Made by a program: the position numbers and the translations under genes. The notes beneath the pieces were generated by a model, which saw nothing but the letters and a program-made list of their open reading frames with translations, ran no database searches and was not told where the DNA came from. Shown here piece by piece: positions 1 through 7,674 of a DNA stretch of 55,610 nucleotides; positions within the stretch are counted from its first letter, which is position 1; each line of letters starts with the position of its first letter. This stretch comes from an uncultured Chthonomonas sp. (lineage in GTDB: Bacteria > Armatimonadota > Chthonomonadetes > Chthonomonadales > Chthonomonadaceae): NCBI GenBank assembly GCA_903859705.1, contig CAIONQ010000063.1, positions 1 to 55,610 on the forward strand, in the 5' to 3' direction.

Positions 1-177
1 ACAGCTTCGAAACTGACTGGAAGTTACGCGACAAAGTCACTTTCGGAGATTCAGTCGTTACTTTCGCTACAGGTGAATGACCTCATTAAAGTGGGCGTAC
101 CAATGGAGAAGATCCGCATTCTGGAGTACCGGCTGGCACAAGAATACCCTACCCTTTATATTATAGGAGCAAGATAA
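1..177 (+). CDS. C-terminal end of a truncated ORF, possible toxin tail
   Basis: Frame 1 is open from the first base and ends at a TAA at 175-177, leaving 58 codons of a protein whose start lies outside the window. The visible tail is mixed hydrophobic and charged and ends in YPTLYIIGAR. I recognise no domain in it. The stop shares its last base with the ATG of the next gene (TAATG), so the two are probably translationally coupled. The following genes resemble an immunity array, so this could be the end of a polymorphic toxin whose cognate immunity protein is the next ORF. That idea rests only on position; no catalytic motif is visible. Confidence 0.55.
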   Translation, partial: TASKLTGSYATKSLSEIQSLLSLQVNDLIKVGVPMEKIRILEYRLAQEYPTLYIIGAR

Positions 178-626
178 TGGAACACAGTGACGACAAAATA
201 TTCGCCGAGTTTATGGATACTCTTTATACATTAGCTGTGAGTTCAGTTCCATCGGTGCTCAAAGCTGTGGTGCATGCACAGGCAAGTCGCAATGTAACAA
301 GTTATCAAGAACCCAAGGAATGGCTCGATGGTTTGAGCAACGAGGACCGTAAGATCTTTGACTTTCTCTTGAGGTTAGGTGCCGGAATGTCAGTGGTATC
401 GGTACTGACCTTAGTCGATGGGATGTCTGGTGTTATCCATGCCGGAAACATGGTGGGAGATGCAGAGCTGAAGCTCAGTTTATGGAACAACATAGACGAT
501 GTTTCTGAAACGCCTCCGGACCGGACTGTAACTGTCAGCAGCGGCACGGAAATTACTGATGCCAGTCTGCGATTTCACAACATGGTTTACAAGAAGCTGT
601 CGGAATTACCTGAAGAGTTGGAATAG
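177..626 (+). CDS. Hypothetical 149-aa protein, candidate immunity protein
   Basis: This is a complete acidic ORF of 149 aa with no signal peptide and no clear transmembrane segment, so it is probably cytoplasmic. The middle has an EWLDGLSNEDRK stretch followed by a hydrophobic helix and LVDGMSGVIHAG. The C-terminus is acidic. I do not recognise the family. It overlaps the preceding ORF by one base and is followed 8 bp later by a fragment of a double-CXXCG immunity gene. A decayed second copy lies at 3084-3351, again next to a double-CXXCG gene, so the two families seem to have been duplicated together. A role as immunity protein for the upstream ORF is an inference from gene order, size and charge. 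Confidence 0.6.
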   Translation: MEHSDDKIFAEFMDTLYTLAVSSVPSVLKAVVHAQASRNVTSYQEPKEWLDGLSNEDRKIFDFLLRLGAGMSVVSVLTLVDGMSGVIHAGNMVGDAELKLSLWNNIDDVSETPPDRTVTVSSGTEITDASLRFHNMVYKKLSELPEELE

Positions 627-634
627 ACATAGCA

Positions 635-961
635 ATGCATGGAGCGCAACCGCAGAAACACTTACAAGTTTGCAATACAGGCGATCACTTCCGATCTGGC
701 CCTATTAACTACAGGGACAAATACAGCGTCAACCATAAATCCTATCACGTGTTCCAGGTTCCTGACGAGGCGCAGTGGGATGGAAGCGATATCCTTCGAC
801 TGGACCACCCGTTTATCGGGCACACTTTTGTAACACAGCGGTGGGTGGAAACGGTGCCTGAGAGCAAGTACGATGGTATTACCTGTGTACCGATTGCGGA
901 GATGCTGCGCGTGCGAGAGAGTTTCATACGGACTTATCACAGGCAAACCACATGCGAGTAA
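635..961 (+). pseudogene. C-terminal fragment 1 of double-CXXCG immunity paralogue
   Basis: The 108-aa ORF begins 8 bp after the preceding gene. From about residue 43 it matches the last third of the full-length paralogues at 2280-3056 and 3512-4282, sharing WDGSDI, the FVTQRWV core and PESK. The first 40 residues are unrelated to the family. The cysteine-rich N-terminal part and the CPVC motif are absent, so no zinc knuckle can form. The 3' part is a near copy of 2012-2230. It could still be translated, because it has an ATG close behind the upstream stop, but it is best read as recombination debris or a domain cassette. Confidence 0.6.
713..930 (+). repeat. Direct repeat, copy 1 (mate at 2012-2230)
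   Basis: About 218 bases are shared in direct orientation with 2012-2230. Only scattered substitutions are seen by eye, and long identical runs include the bases encoding DHPFIGHTFVTQRW. The repeat covers the C-terminal fragment only, which points to a recent duplication of that piece rather than of a whole gene. Confidence 0.8.
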
Positions 962-1155
962 ACTTAATCGCAGCAGGTGGTGATGACAATATGCTTTCTA
1001 CCCAATGAATACAACGGCAAAATGCTTTGCTCTAATTACATCCCAAAGGAGCTATGTTACATGCGTACATCGATCCAAAACTCAACGGAACTCCGTGACG
1101 AGTGATTTTATTATCGCTGTGTGTTTATTAGTTGTTTAGATAGAAAGCTACAGTA

Positions 1156-1934
1156 ATGGCGCCTACGATATATTCGTTAGTGGAGGATACAGCGGTACTC
1201 CACGTGCATTCGAATATATTTTCAGTGAAGTCGGCATGCAAGGGATAAGGTGTGAAGGCTTGCCAGGTTGTTGTGGGGGAACGTGGTCGAATGCCATTGC
1301 ACGGATGCCCATTGAACCTCCGTCAGGCACTTGCGTTAAACATGAGTACGGAAGTTGTGTGCCAGCTCAAGTCTATCAATTACAGGCACAAAAAACCCGT
1401 AACGTGCTTGGTTTGCCTGCAGATTATCACTTATCGCCGGGTTTAATCATGGGTAAGATGCACGTTAGATACATGCGCCGAAGCCGACTTTCTATGGAAT
1501 GGCCGTATCTTTTTGGATTTATCGTAAATGACCCACTACTGAAAAAGATGAAACGCAGCAATTTGACCGGATATTCGGCTTACGATGTGGTGATTGAAAG
1601 GGAGGCCGGCTTAAATGTACTGCCGACACCACATTTTAATGAGATTCTGGTTACAGGTAAAGGCGGGCTTGCCGTAACCGATCCGCCCATACAGCCAAAG
1701 CTACCTTGCCCGGTTTGCCACAGAAACCCAACAGAACGGGTGAATTACCGCAGTATTGCTCTGGATGAAAGTCAGTGGGACGGCAGCGACATCTTTCGCT
1801 TTGCTCACCCGTTTACCGGGTATATTTTTGTAACACACCGTTGGGTTGATGCCATACCTGAGAACAAATTCAGCGGGTTTAAATACAGATCAACTGGCGG
1901 AATGATGCCTGGAACCAAAGCGATACGCAGATAA
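1156..1934 (+). pseudogene. Double-CXXCG (SitI6-like) immunity paralogue with apparent frameshift near its start
   Basis: From 1236 the reading frame is open to 1934 and gives a protein colinear with the intact paralogues: GIRCEGLPGCCGGTWS, an AYDVV segment, ILVTGKGG, CPVCHRNP, then DESQWDGSDIFRF and FVTHRWVDAIPE. Homology continues upstream of 1236 in the same frame as GGYSGTPRAFEYIFSEVG, but without a start codon. The first residues of the family (MTKIYR in the intact copy) match MAPTIYS, read from an ATG at 1156 in another frame. A one-base loss around 1176-1182 would join the two. The second zinc motif is degenerate, with CPVCH in place of CPVCG. This is a broken gene, a sequencing error, or a gene starting internally at 1236. 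Confidence 0.65.
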
Positions 1935-2011
1935 ATGTGCGGTTTATATCCCAATGATGCTACCATCAACAGTCAACTGATTATGCGTTAACAGTTGCTT
2001 TCCACTTTAGA

Positions 2012-2230
2012 AGGGACAAACGTAGCGTCAGCCAGAAATCCTATCACGTGTTCCAGGTTCTTGATGAGGCGCAGTGGGATGGGAGCGATATCCTTCGACT
2101 GGACCACCCGTTTATCGGGCACACTTTTGTAACACAGCGGTGGGTGGATACGGTGCCTGAGAGCAAGTTCGATAGTTTTACCTATGTACCGATTGCGGCA
2201 ATGCTGCGCGTGCGAGAGAGTTACATTAGG
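2012..2230 (+). repeat. Direct repeat, copy 2 (mate at 713-930)
   Basis: This is the second copy of the C-terminal immunity fragment, in the same orientation as 713-930 and matching it almost base for base in the central part. The flanks diverge at both ends, which defines the repeat unit. Confidence 0.8.
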
Positions 2231-2236
2231 CCATAA
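2012..2236 (+). pseudogene. C-terminal fragment 2 of double-CXXCG immunity paralogue
   Basis: The frame reads RDKRSVSQKSYHVFQV, then DEAQWDGSDILRL and the FVTQRWVDTVPESK core, ending at the stop at 2236. The only start codon close to the conserved part is a GTG at 2048, with no convincing ribosome-binding site. The N-terminal two thirds of the family are missing. Its stop lies 43 bp before the start of the next full-length paralogue. I read it as a gene remnant, the duplicate of the fragment at 713-930. Confidence 0.65.
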
Positions 2237-2279
2237 CAAAATCAGAGCATGTGTACCCACATGTAACCGAGCAATTGAC

Positions 2280-3056
2280 GTGACAACAATCTATAGAATA
2301 ACCTGGGCATTCCGTGGCAAAATGCCTGCATCGACATATATCGATAGTGACCTTGGAATGCCAGGCATTAAATGCGAAGGCCTGCCTGGCTGCTGTGGCG
2401 TAACCTGGTCCGATGCTACGGCAAGAATTATGACGGTGCCACCACCTGGCACCTGTAATAAATATGAGTTCGGAGCCTGCGTGCCAGCCGAGGTCTTCTT
2501 GAAGCAAGCCGAGAAAACCAGACGAGCGCTCAACCTACCCGGGGATTACGAGCTATTGCCTGGTCTCAATATCGGCCGATTGCATATTAAGTGTTCGAAA
2601 GTAACAACACTTGTTATGGAGTGGCCAGCCCTCTACGGATTTATCGTTCGAGAGGATCTGCTGAATGCCATTGAGAAACACGGATTGACCGGATTTGAAA
2701 AGTCTGAAGTGGTAGTTAAACGCACAGCATCTATGCTCCTTAAGCCCTTTCCGAAATTTACGGAAATTCTGGTTACTGGCAAGGGCGGATGGGCAAGAAC
2801 CGACCCACCTCTGGTAATTGAGCCAGCATGCCCGGTTTGCGGCCGCCGCCCAACCGACAACAAGGACTATCAAAACATAGAGCTGGATGAAAGCCAGTGG
2901 GACGGCAGCGACATCTTCCGCTTTGAGCATACCTTCGGCGGTTATATATTCGTTACCCAGCGTTGGGTGGATTCTATACCCGAGAGCAAATTTGATGGAT
3001 TTGAATACGAGAGTGTCGGCACAATGCTTGCCACTCGCAGGAAGTTTTTGAGATGA
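2280..3056 (+). CDS. Double-CXXCG (SitI6-like) immunity family protein, intact copy A
   Basis: The protein has 258 aa from a GTG start, chosen because it aligns with the ATG of the paralogue at 3512 (VTTIYRITWAFRG against MTKIYRITRAFRG). The open frame continues further upstream, but that part overlaps the preceding fragment. Visible features are a cysteine cluster CEGLPGCCG near residue 30, conserved cysteines in GTCN and GACVPAE, ILVTGKGG, a CPVCG knuckle, and a WDGSDIFRF...FVTQRWVDSIPESKFDGF tail. The order matches the Myxococcus double-CXXCG paralogous family (Gmx_para_CXXCG, PF09535), some members of which are SitI immunity proteins against SitA toxins. It is probably a cytosolic, toxin-neutralising protein. 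Family assignment is from memory of the family pattern; the immunity role is inferred. Confidence 0.7.
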   Translation: MTTIYRITWAFRGKMPASTYIDSDLGMPGIKCEGLPGCCGVTWSDATARIMTVPPPGTCNKYEFGACVPAEVFLKQAEKTRRALNLPGDYELLPGLNIGRLHIKCSKVTTLVMEWPALYGFIVREDLLNAIEKHGLTGFEKSEVVVKRTASMLLKPFPKFTEILVTGKGGWARTDPPLVIEPACPVCGRRPTDNKDYQNIELDESQWDGSDIFRFEHTFGGYIFVTQRWVDSIPESKFDGFEYESVGTMLATRRKFLR

Positions 3057-3083
3057 CGTGTGTGAAATATTTGCATACTGAAC

Positions 3084-3351
3084 ATGGCTAGCCACGATTT
3101 CATACTGCGTTTGTGCTCTGGGCTTTCTGTAACTGGCTTCTTGACCGGAATCGATGGCATAAAGCGAGTGATCCCATCTGGCTGTGCCCTTGGGGAATGG
3201 AACTGACGGCTAATTATGGAACGACTTAGAGAACGAGACTGAAACTCCGCCAGATCGAACAGTAACGATATCCAGCACTATCAATAATATAGAATTGAGC
3301 TACATAATTCAAAATTTATCGTACGAAAGGCTACAGGTGAGACAGCAGTAA
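3084..3351 (+). pseudogene. Decayed second copy of the 149-aa gene at 177-626
   Basis: From an ATG at 3084 the frame reads DFILRLCSGLSVTGFL, then IDGIKRVIPSG, and stops at 3204-3206. This aligns with DFLLRLGAGMSVVSVL and VDGMSGVIHAG of the 149-aa protein. After the stop, homology resumes in another frame as ETETPPDRTVTISS, matching VSETPPDRTVTVSS, and runs to a TAA at 3349-3351. The first 55 or so codons of the family are missing, and an indel near 3206-3235 shifts the frame. The remnant sits between two intact double-CXXCG genes, so the ancestral unit was probably 149-aa gene plus double-CXXCG gene. The region 3352-3511 holds nothing else I can identify. Confidence 0.75.
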
Positions 3352-3511
3352 CCAGAAGAGTAGATGGTAGATATGGCTTCCGAGTGTGAATAAAACTGTG
3401 GCAAACTCGGGCGACTCTGATTAATTACCGGCGTTCGTAATTATCACTGGAGACGTTCCTTCGACGGAAGTTGTGGTGCAGGACCGCCTATTGACGGTCA
3501 ATAGGGGCAAT

Positions 3512-4282
3512 ATGACAAAAATCTACAGAATAACACGGGCATTTCGTGGAAAGATGCCCTCTTCAACATACATTGAGCGTGAACTTGGGATGCCCGGCAT
3601 CAAATGCGAAGGGCTGGCCGGCTGTTGTGGCGCAACCTGGTCCGATGCCGTGGCAAGAATTGCCACAGAGCCGCCACCTGGTACCTGTAATGCATATGAG
3701 TTCGGAGCGTGTGTGCCTGCAGAGGTCTTCTTGAAGCAAGCCGAGAAAACCAGAAGAGCACTTAACCTTCCCAGGGATTATGAGTTAAGGCCAGGTCTCA
3801 ACCTCGGCCGATTGCATATTAAATGTTCGAGCATGAAAACACTTGCTATGGAGTGGCCAGCCCTCTTCGGATTTATCGTTCGAGAGGATCTACTCGATGC
3901 CATCCGGCGGCACGGCTTGAGCGGATTCGAAGAGTCAGAAGTAATCGTTAAGCGTGCTGCGAATATGCTGTTGAAACCCATTCCCAAATTTACCGAAATT
4001 CTGGTTACCGGCAAGGGTGGATGGGCGGTAACCGATCCGCCTCTGATAATTAAGCCTGCATGTCCGGTTTGTGGCTGGGTAGAAATGGAAGAAACTGCCT
4101 ATAGCACCCTGTCGCTGGATGAAAGCCAATGGGATGGGAGCGATATTTTTAGGTTCAATCACCCGTTTGATGGGTACATATTTGTGACACAACGTTGGAT
4201 GGATGCGATACCCGAGAGTAAATTTGACGGGTTTCGATATGAAACTACCGACGAGATGCTTTTGGCCCGCAGTAAGGTATAG
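3512..4282 (+). CDS. Double-CXXCG (SitI6-like) immunity family protein, intact copy B
   Basis: The protein has 256 aa. The ATG at 3512 has AGGGG at 3503-3507 and aligns with the family N-terminus; the frame is open 13 codons further up but without homology. Order of features: IYRITRAFRGKMP, GMPGIKCEGLAGCCGATWS (first cysteine cluster), GTCN and EFGACVPAE, LRPGLNLGRLHIKC, REDLLDAI, FTEILVTGKGGW, CPVCG (second knuckle), DESQWDGSDIFRF and FVTQRWMDAIPESKFDGF. It is a close paralogue of 2280-3056. The CXXCG knuckles probably bind zinc. It would act in the cytosol as an immunity protein if the family analogy holds. No partner toxin for this copy is visible in the window. Confidence 0.7.
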   Translation: MTKIYRITRAFRGKMPSSTYIERELGMPGIKCEGLAGCCGATWSDAVARIATEPPPGTCNAYEFGACVPAEVFLKQAEKTRRALNLPRDYELRPGLNLGRLHIKCSSMKTLAMEWPALFGFIVREDLLDAIRRHGLSGFEESEVIVKRAANMLLKPIPKFTEILVTGKGGWAVTDPPLIIKPACPVCGWVEMEETAYSTLSLDESQWDGSDIFRFNHPFDGYIFVTQRWMDAIPESKFDGFRYETTDEMLLARSKV

Positions 4283-4350
4283 CGTCTGCGACTATCCGGG
4301 TAGCTTTAGGTTGGCATTAGCAATAGCAGGCAACAAATATCTACTCTTAA

Positions 4351-4518
4351 ACCTACACCTACAATGGCAGCGATATCTTTCACTTCGATACTCCTTATTA
4401 CATAACTACCTATGTTACACAACGATGGGTAGATGCCATTCCGGAGAGCAAATTTGATGGATTCCAGTATTACCTGGCGGGAGAGTCAACGGATATTCGT
4501 AACTCCGAGCGTAGCTGA
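4351..4518 (+). pseudogene. C-terminal fragment 3 of double-CXXCG immunity paralogue
   Basis: The open stretch lies between a TAA at 4348 and a TGA at 4516-4518. It reads YNGSDIFHFDTPYY, then TYVTQRWVDAIPESK and FDGFQYYLAGES, which is the family C-terminal signature. No start codon suits it and the rest of the gene is absent. It closes the array on its right side. The next gene is an unrelated chromosomal-type gene on the other strand. Confidence 0.65.
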
Positions 4519-4572
4519 GTGGCCAACCTGCCTCTGAGAAAGGCTCGCTGGTTTCAGCGGCGCGACGCTAAT

Positions 4573-5427
4573 TCAATGCGGCCAGAGTTTTATACATACC
4601 GCTCCGGCCGCCACCACGGCAGCCGCGCACCAGCGTGGGATGCCAACTGGCTCTTTCAAACGATGGGCTGCAAACAGCACGCCGAACAATATGGATGTTT
4701 CTCGCAGCGCTGCCACCGAAGATATGGAGCACAGCGTCATCGCCCATAGTGCGGCAGTATAGGCTGCGGTAGAAAATGCGCCACCCAACAGCCCGCGCTT
4801 CCAATGCGTTTTGATGTGAGCGCCAACGGGCTTGAACCCGCGCCACAGCAGCCCAATTGGGATAAACAGCAGCGCAGTTAGCACAAAATCCCAGCACGTA
4901 TACGCCGCCGCCGATGCAGATAGCCGGGCGCCGCGCCCATCCACCAGGGTATATAGCGCAATCATCAACGCGTTGAGCAGTGCCAGCCCAAGTGGCCGGG
5001 CGACGGATTTTAAGCCACCACCTGGCCTGTGCTGAAATGCCAGCCAAACAACGCCTGCCGAAATAAGCCCGGTACCAAGCCGCTGGCCCGCTGGTACCAC
5101 ATCATGCATCAGTAAAGATCCAATCGCCGTTAATGCTGGTGCCGCTCCCCGTGTAACCGGGTACACCACACTCATTTCGCCGTGCTGGTAAGAAAGCGCA
5201 ATGAGCGTGAAATACACAACATGAATAATTGCCGAAAGCCACAGCAGTCCCCAGCTTTCGGAAGAAATATGTTTGAGAAATGGCAGCGCACACAGGCAGA
5301 TGGCCGCGGCCCCGCCAAGCAATGCCAGCGTATCCAGATACCTGTCCGAACCACCCTTCACGAGCCCATTCCACACGGCATGGAGCACAGAGCCCGTAAG
5401 GACGATTACCATTACATAAACAGGCAA
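4573..5427 (-). CDS. EamA/DMT-superfamily transporter
   Basis: The 284-aa protein has about ten hydrophobic segments and the two-repeat layout of the drug/metabolite transporter superfamily. HAVWNGLVKG near the N-terminus and SVVYPVTRGAAPALTA after the fourth segment are typical of EamA halves. It is an inner-membrane permease of unknown substrate. The start is a TTG at 5427 with GGAGG five bases upstream on the minus strand; the first ATG lies five codons in. It begins 20 bp after the stop of the propeller protein gene (5448-7520), so the two probably form an operon and the permease may carry a product of that enzyme. The substrate link is inference. Confidence 0.75.
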   Translation of the reverse strand: MPVYVMVIVLTGSVLHAVWNGLVKGGSDRYLDTLALLGGAAAICLCALPFLKHISSESWGLLWLSAIIHVVYFTLIALSYQHGEMSVVYPVTRGAAPALTAIGSLLMHDVVPAGQRLGTGLISAGVVWLAFQHRPGGGLKSVARPLGLALLNALMIALYTLVDGRGARLSASAAAYTCWDFVLTALLFIPIGLLWRGFKPVGAHIKTHWKRGLLGGAFSTAAYTAALWAMTLCSISSVAALRETSILFGVLFAAHRLKEPVGIPRWCAAAVVAAGAVCIKLWPH

Positions 5428-5447
5428 ACAATCCTCCAGAACTTACT

Positions 5448-7520
5448 TCAGGGCTGTATAGCTTCCAGGCAATCCAGCGGAAGAGCATGTTTATCCGATT
5501 TCAGGGTAACCGCGTGATACATGCCAACCAGGTCTGTGCGTTCCAACACAACCTTGCTGGCTCCCGCCTTTGTGGCATGCAAGTTTATTTCACCTGCCGG
5601 CACACCATCCACAAGCACAGTAACCACCCCGTAATCGGGGCCAACCGGCATCCACAATCGAAAGCCATTTCCCCTAAAGTTCCATTTTACTCTCTCAAAT
5701 GGGGATGTGCAGATGCATCCGCTGCCAGCATGCCACTCTGCACCAACACTGTGGCTGTAGCTGCCTTCTGCCACGCCCGCTCCAGAGATGGCCTCGCTTG
5801 CCAGCCACAGATGCGTCGCAGGCTGCGGCTTGCCATTAACCTCAAAACGGAGTACCTCCAGGTTGGTGCCCGGGGCCAGAAGCAAAGCCAATGGTGCCGC
5901 AGTCGCGGGCGTTTCACCATTCCAAATCGCCGCTCCATCCAGTGTTAAGCTGGCGCTATCTGCACGCCGTTCAATGGTTATGCGGTGCTCAGGGCTATCC
6001 GCCGCTACCCCAGTTGCATAAACTGTTTCTTTGCCGACGGCATCTACACGTACGACTGCCCATTTTCCCTGACCAATTTCGAGTGCGCACTGGTTCCACC
6101 AGGCTCGCCTGTCTGGCTTGCCATCTGCCCTGCCTTCGGCGCCCAGTGCTGCAGCAAATCCCCAGGCAAAGCGCGCCTTGCTGCCATGCAGTTTAAACTT
6201 AGTTTCCAGTTTAAAATCTGCATAGGCGGCATGCGTTGCAGTTATGCTGGGGGCACCATGTGCAGAAAGTGTAAATCCCCTGGCATTAAACGGCTTATTC
6301 CAAGGGCGGCTTGCTTCCGCAATAACCCCGGCGCCATTTGCCTGTGTGCGAGATGGAAATAGCACATCCAATGCGCCATCGCCGCTAACCACACCTGCCA
6401 GGGTTTGCCCCCACAACCCATACGCCTCATCTGGCCGCCAGCGTGCGTGCCACACTGATCCATGCTGATAAACGCTCCATGCCTCCGGGTGTTCCGCCTT
6501 CTCTATTGGGGCACGCATCAGAATCTGAAAATTGCGGTTCATTCCCACCGAGGTGCGCGGGTCGTACACGTAACCTTCGTGCTGGAAGGCTGGAAAAGCC
6601 TCCATCGGAGCCGGATAGTACTGATCTCCTTCAAGCGAGGCAACCAGCGTAGGGTGCGACCACGGACCCATAGGATCCTTCGCCGTAACTGCTACCTGTC
6701 CCCAGGCAAAGTGACTGCCAGAATCTAGATCGATCAAAGCCAGCCAGTCGCTCTTACGCCGGATCAGCGAGGTTGCATACACTCTGCGATAACGGGTAGC
6801 CGTTGGGTTGGCCTTCTGCACTTCGGTAGTTCGCAAAATGGGGTTTGGTGCGCGGTGAAACGGGCCTTCCGGTCTATCTGCCCATGCATAACCGCAACCG
6901 CTATCGGCATCCCCTGTCGGGTTGGATGCATTGCTCCATGTGGTGTTGTCGGTACACCAATCGTAGCTCATGTGGTATTTGCCGCCGCTGTAAATAACCT
7001 TTACATCGGGAGCAATATTGCTGTGTTGGGTATCGCCTGTAAACTTAAACTTATCATTGTCAAAAATTGGCCCAATCAGCGCCCAGATTTTGCCCCTATC
7101 TTCCGACATGTAAACAACGCAATGTGTCGTTGGTCCGCCCGGGTTCAGCGCATACCCTTCCATATATAGCCCAACATAGGCATACAGGCGGCCGCTAACC
7201 GGGTCATCCAGCAATGAGGCGTTAACCGGCCACAAAAACGGTAAGGTACCGCTAACAACGGGCTGGCCTGAGACACGCTCAAACGAATCGAACGAAGGAT
7301 CGCCCAAAATCGGGTGGCGAAGCCAGGCATCTGCATTCTCGCTGCGGGCATAATCAATCCTGGTTGTATGTGCCGTGGCTTTCCAGCTGCGTGGCAAGGC
7401 AGGCGTAATTCCACCCTTGCTCTGCGCAGTTGCAGAGGGCGCTATCCCGGTAACGGATGTCGCGCATAGCACAGCGGCAGCGAGGCGGGTGGACCTGAGA
7501 TTTTGAGAGATTGTGGGCAT
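5448..7520 (-). CDS. Secreted beta-propeller protein, probable glycoside hydrolase (GH43-like)
   Basis: The protein has 690 aa from the ATG at 7520; the open frame extends upstream, but the N-terminal signal sequence (LAAAVLCATSVTGIAPSATAQ) starts naturally at this ATG. The first 400 residues show the repeated aromatic and aspartate pattern of a five-bladed propeller: LLDDPVSGRLYAYVG, YMSEDRGKIW, GKYHMSYDW, GYAWADRPEGPFH, WGQVAVTAKDPMGPW. These blade signatures are typical of GH43, GH117 and related enzymes. The C-terminal 280 residues look like beta-sandwich domains, with FKLETKFKL and ITIERR...LTLDGAAIW resembling a LamG-like or carbohydrate-binding fold. Exact family and substrate are not determined. 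It is probably exported and acts on a polysaccharide, upstream of and in operon with a DMT permease. Confidence 0.6.
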   Translation of the reverse strand: MPTISQNLRSTRLAAAVLCATSVTGIAPSATAQSKGGITPALPRSWKATAHTTRIDYARSENADAWLRHPILGDPSFDSFERVSGQPVVSGTLPFLWPVNASLLDDPVSGRLYAYVGLYMEGYALNPGGPTTHCVVYMSEDRGKIWALIGPIFDNDKFKFTGDTQHSNIAPDVKVIYSGGKYHMSYDWCTDNTTWSNASNPTGDADSGCGYAWADRPEGPFHRAPNPILRTTEVQKANPTATRYRRVYATSLIRRKSDWLALIDLDSGSHFAWGQVAVTAKDPMGPWSHPTLVASLEGDQYYPAPMEAFPAFQHEGYVYDPRTSVGMNRNFQILMRAPIEKAEHPEAWSVYQHGSVWHARWRPDEAYGLWGQTLAGVVSGDGALDVLFPSRTQANGAGVIAEASRPWNKPFNARGFTLSAHGAPSITATHAAYADFKLETKFKLHGSKARFAWGFAAALGAEGRADGKPDRRAWWNQCALEIGQGKWAVVRVDAVGKETVYATGVAADSPEHRITIERRADSASLTLDGAAIWNGETPATAAPLALLLAPGTNLEVLRFEVNGKPQPATHLWLASEAISGAGVAEGSYSHSVGAEWHAGSGCICTSPFERVKWNFRGNGFRLWMPVGPDYGVVTVLVDGVPAGEINLHATKAGASKVVLERTDLVGMYHAVTLKSDKHALPLDCLEAIQP

Positions 7521-7614
7521 GGGTGAATAGAAATTGCGCAATCGGCGACCAATACAGTTGTTTGCCTGTTGGTGGCGGCAAGCTATAAATCCTGCCCACA
7601 ACAGCCAGCCTTGC

Positions 7615-7650
7615 AAAAACGGCTCCCATTGGCAGAGCCAATGGGAGCCG
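7615..7650 (-). terminator. Rho-independent terminator after recA
   Basis: The stem GGCTCCCATTGGC/GCCAATGGGAGCC at 7621-7649 is a perfect 13-bp inverted repeat with a three-base loop. On the minus strand it is followed by GTTTTTG (7614-7620). It lies 25 bp past the recA stop and separates recA from the propeller gene. Confidence 0.9.
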
Positions 7651-7674
7651 CAACAAAGGAGAGGTTGTAAACCG

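Noticed and set aside
4500-4600. Possible tRNA-like sequence near TCCGAGCGTAGCTGAGTGG
   Set aside because: GAGTGG resembles part of a tRNA D-arm, but no anticodon arm, TTC loop or acceptor stem could be found.
4568-5047. 159-aa minus-strand ORF inside the DMT gene
   Set aside because: It overlaps the DMT transporter in another frame, is rich in Arg/Trp/Cys and has no family features. It is a shadow of the real gene.
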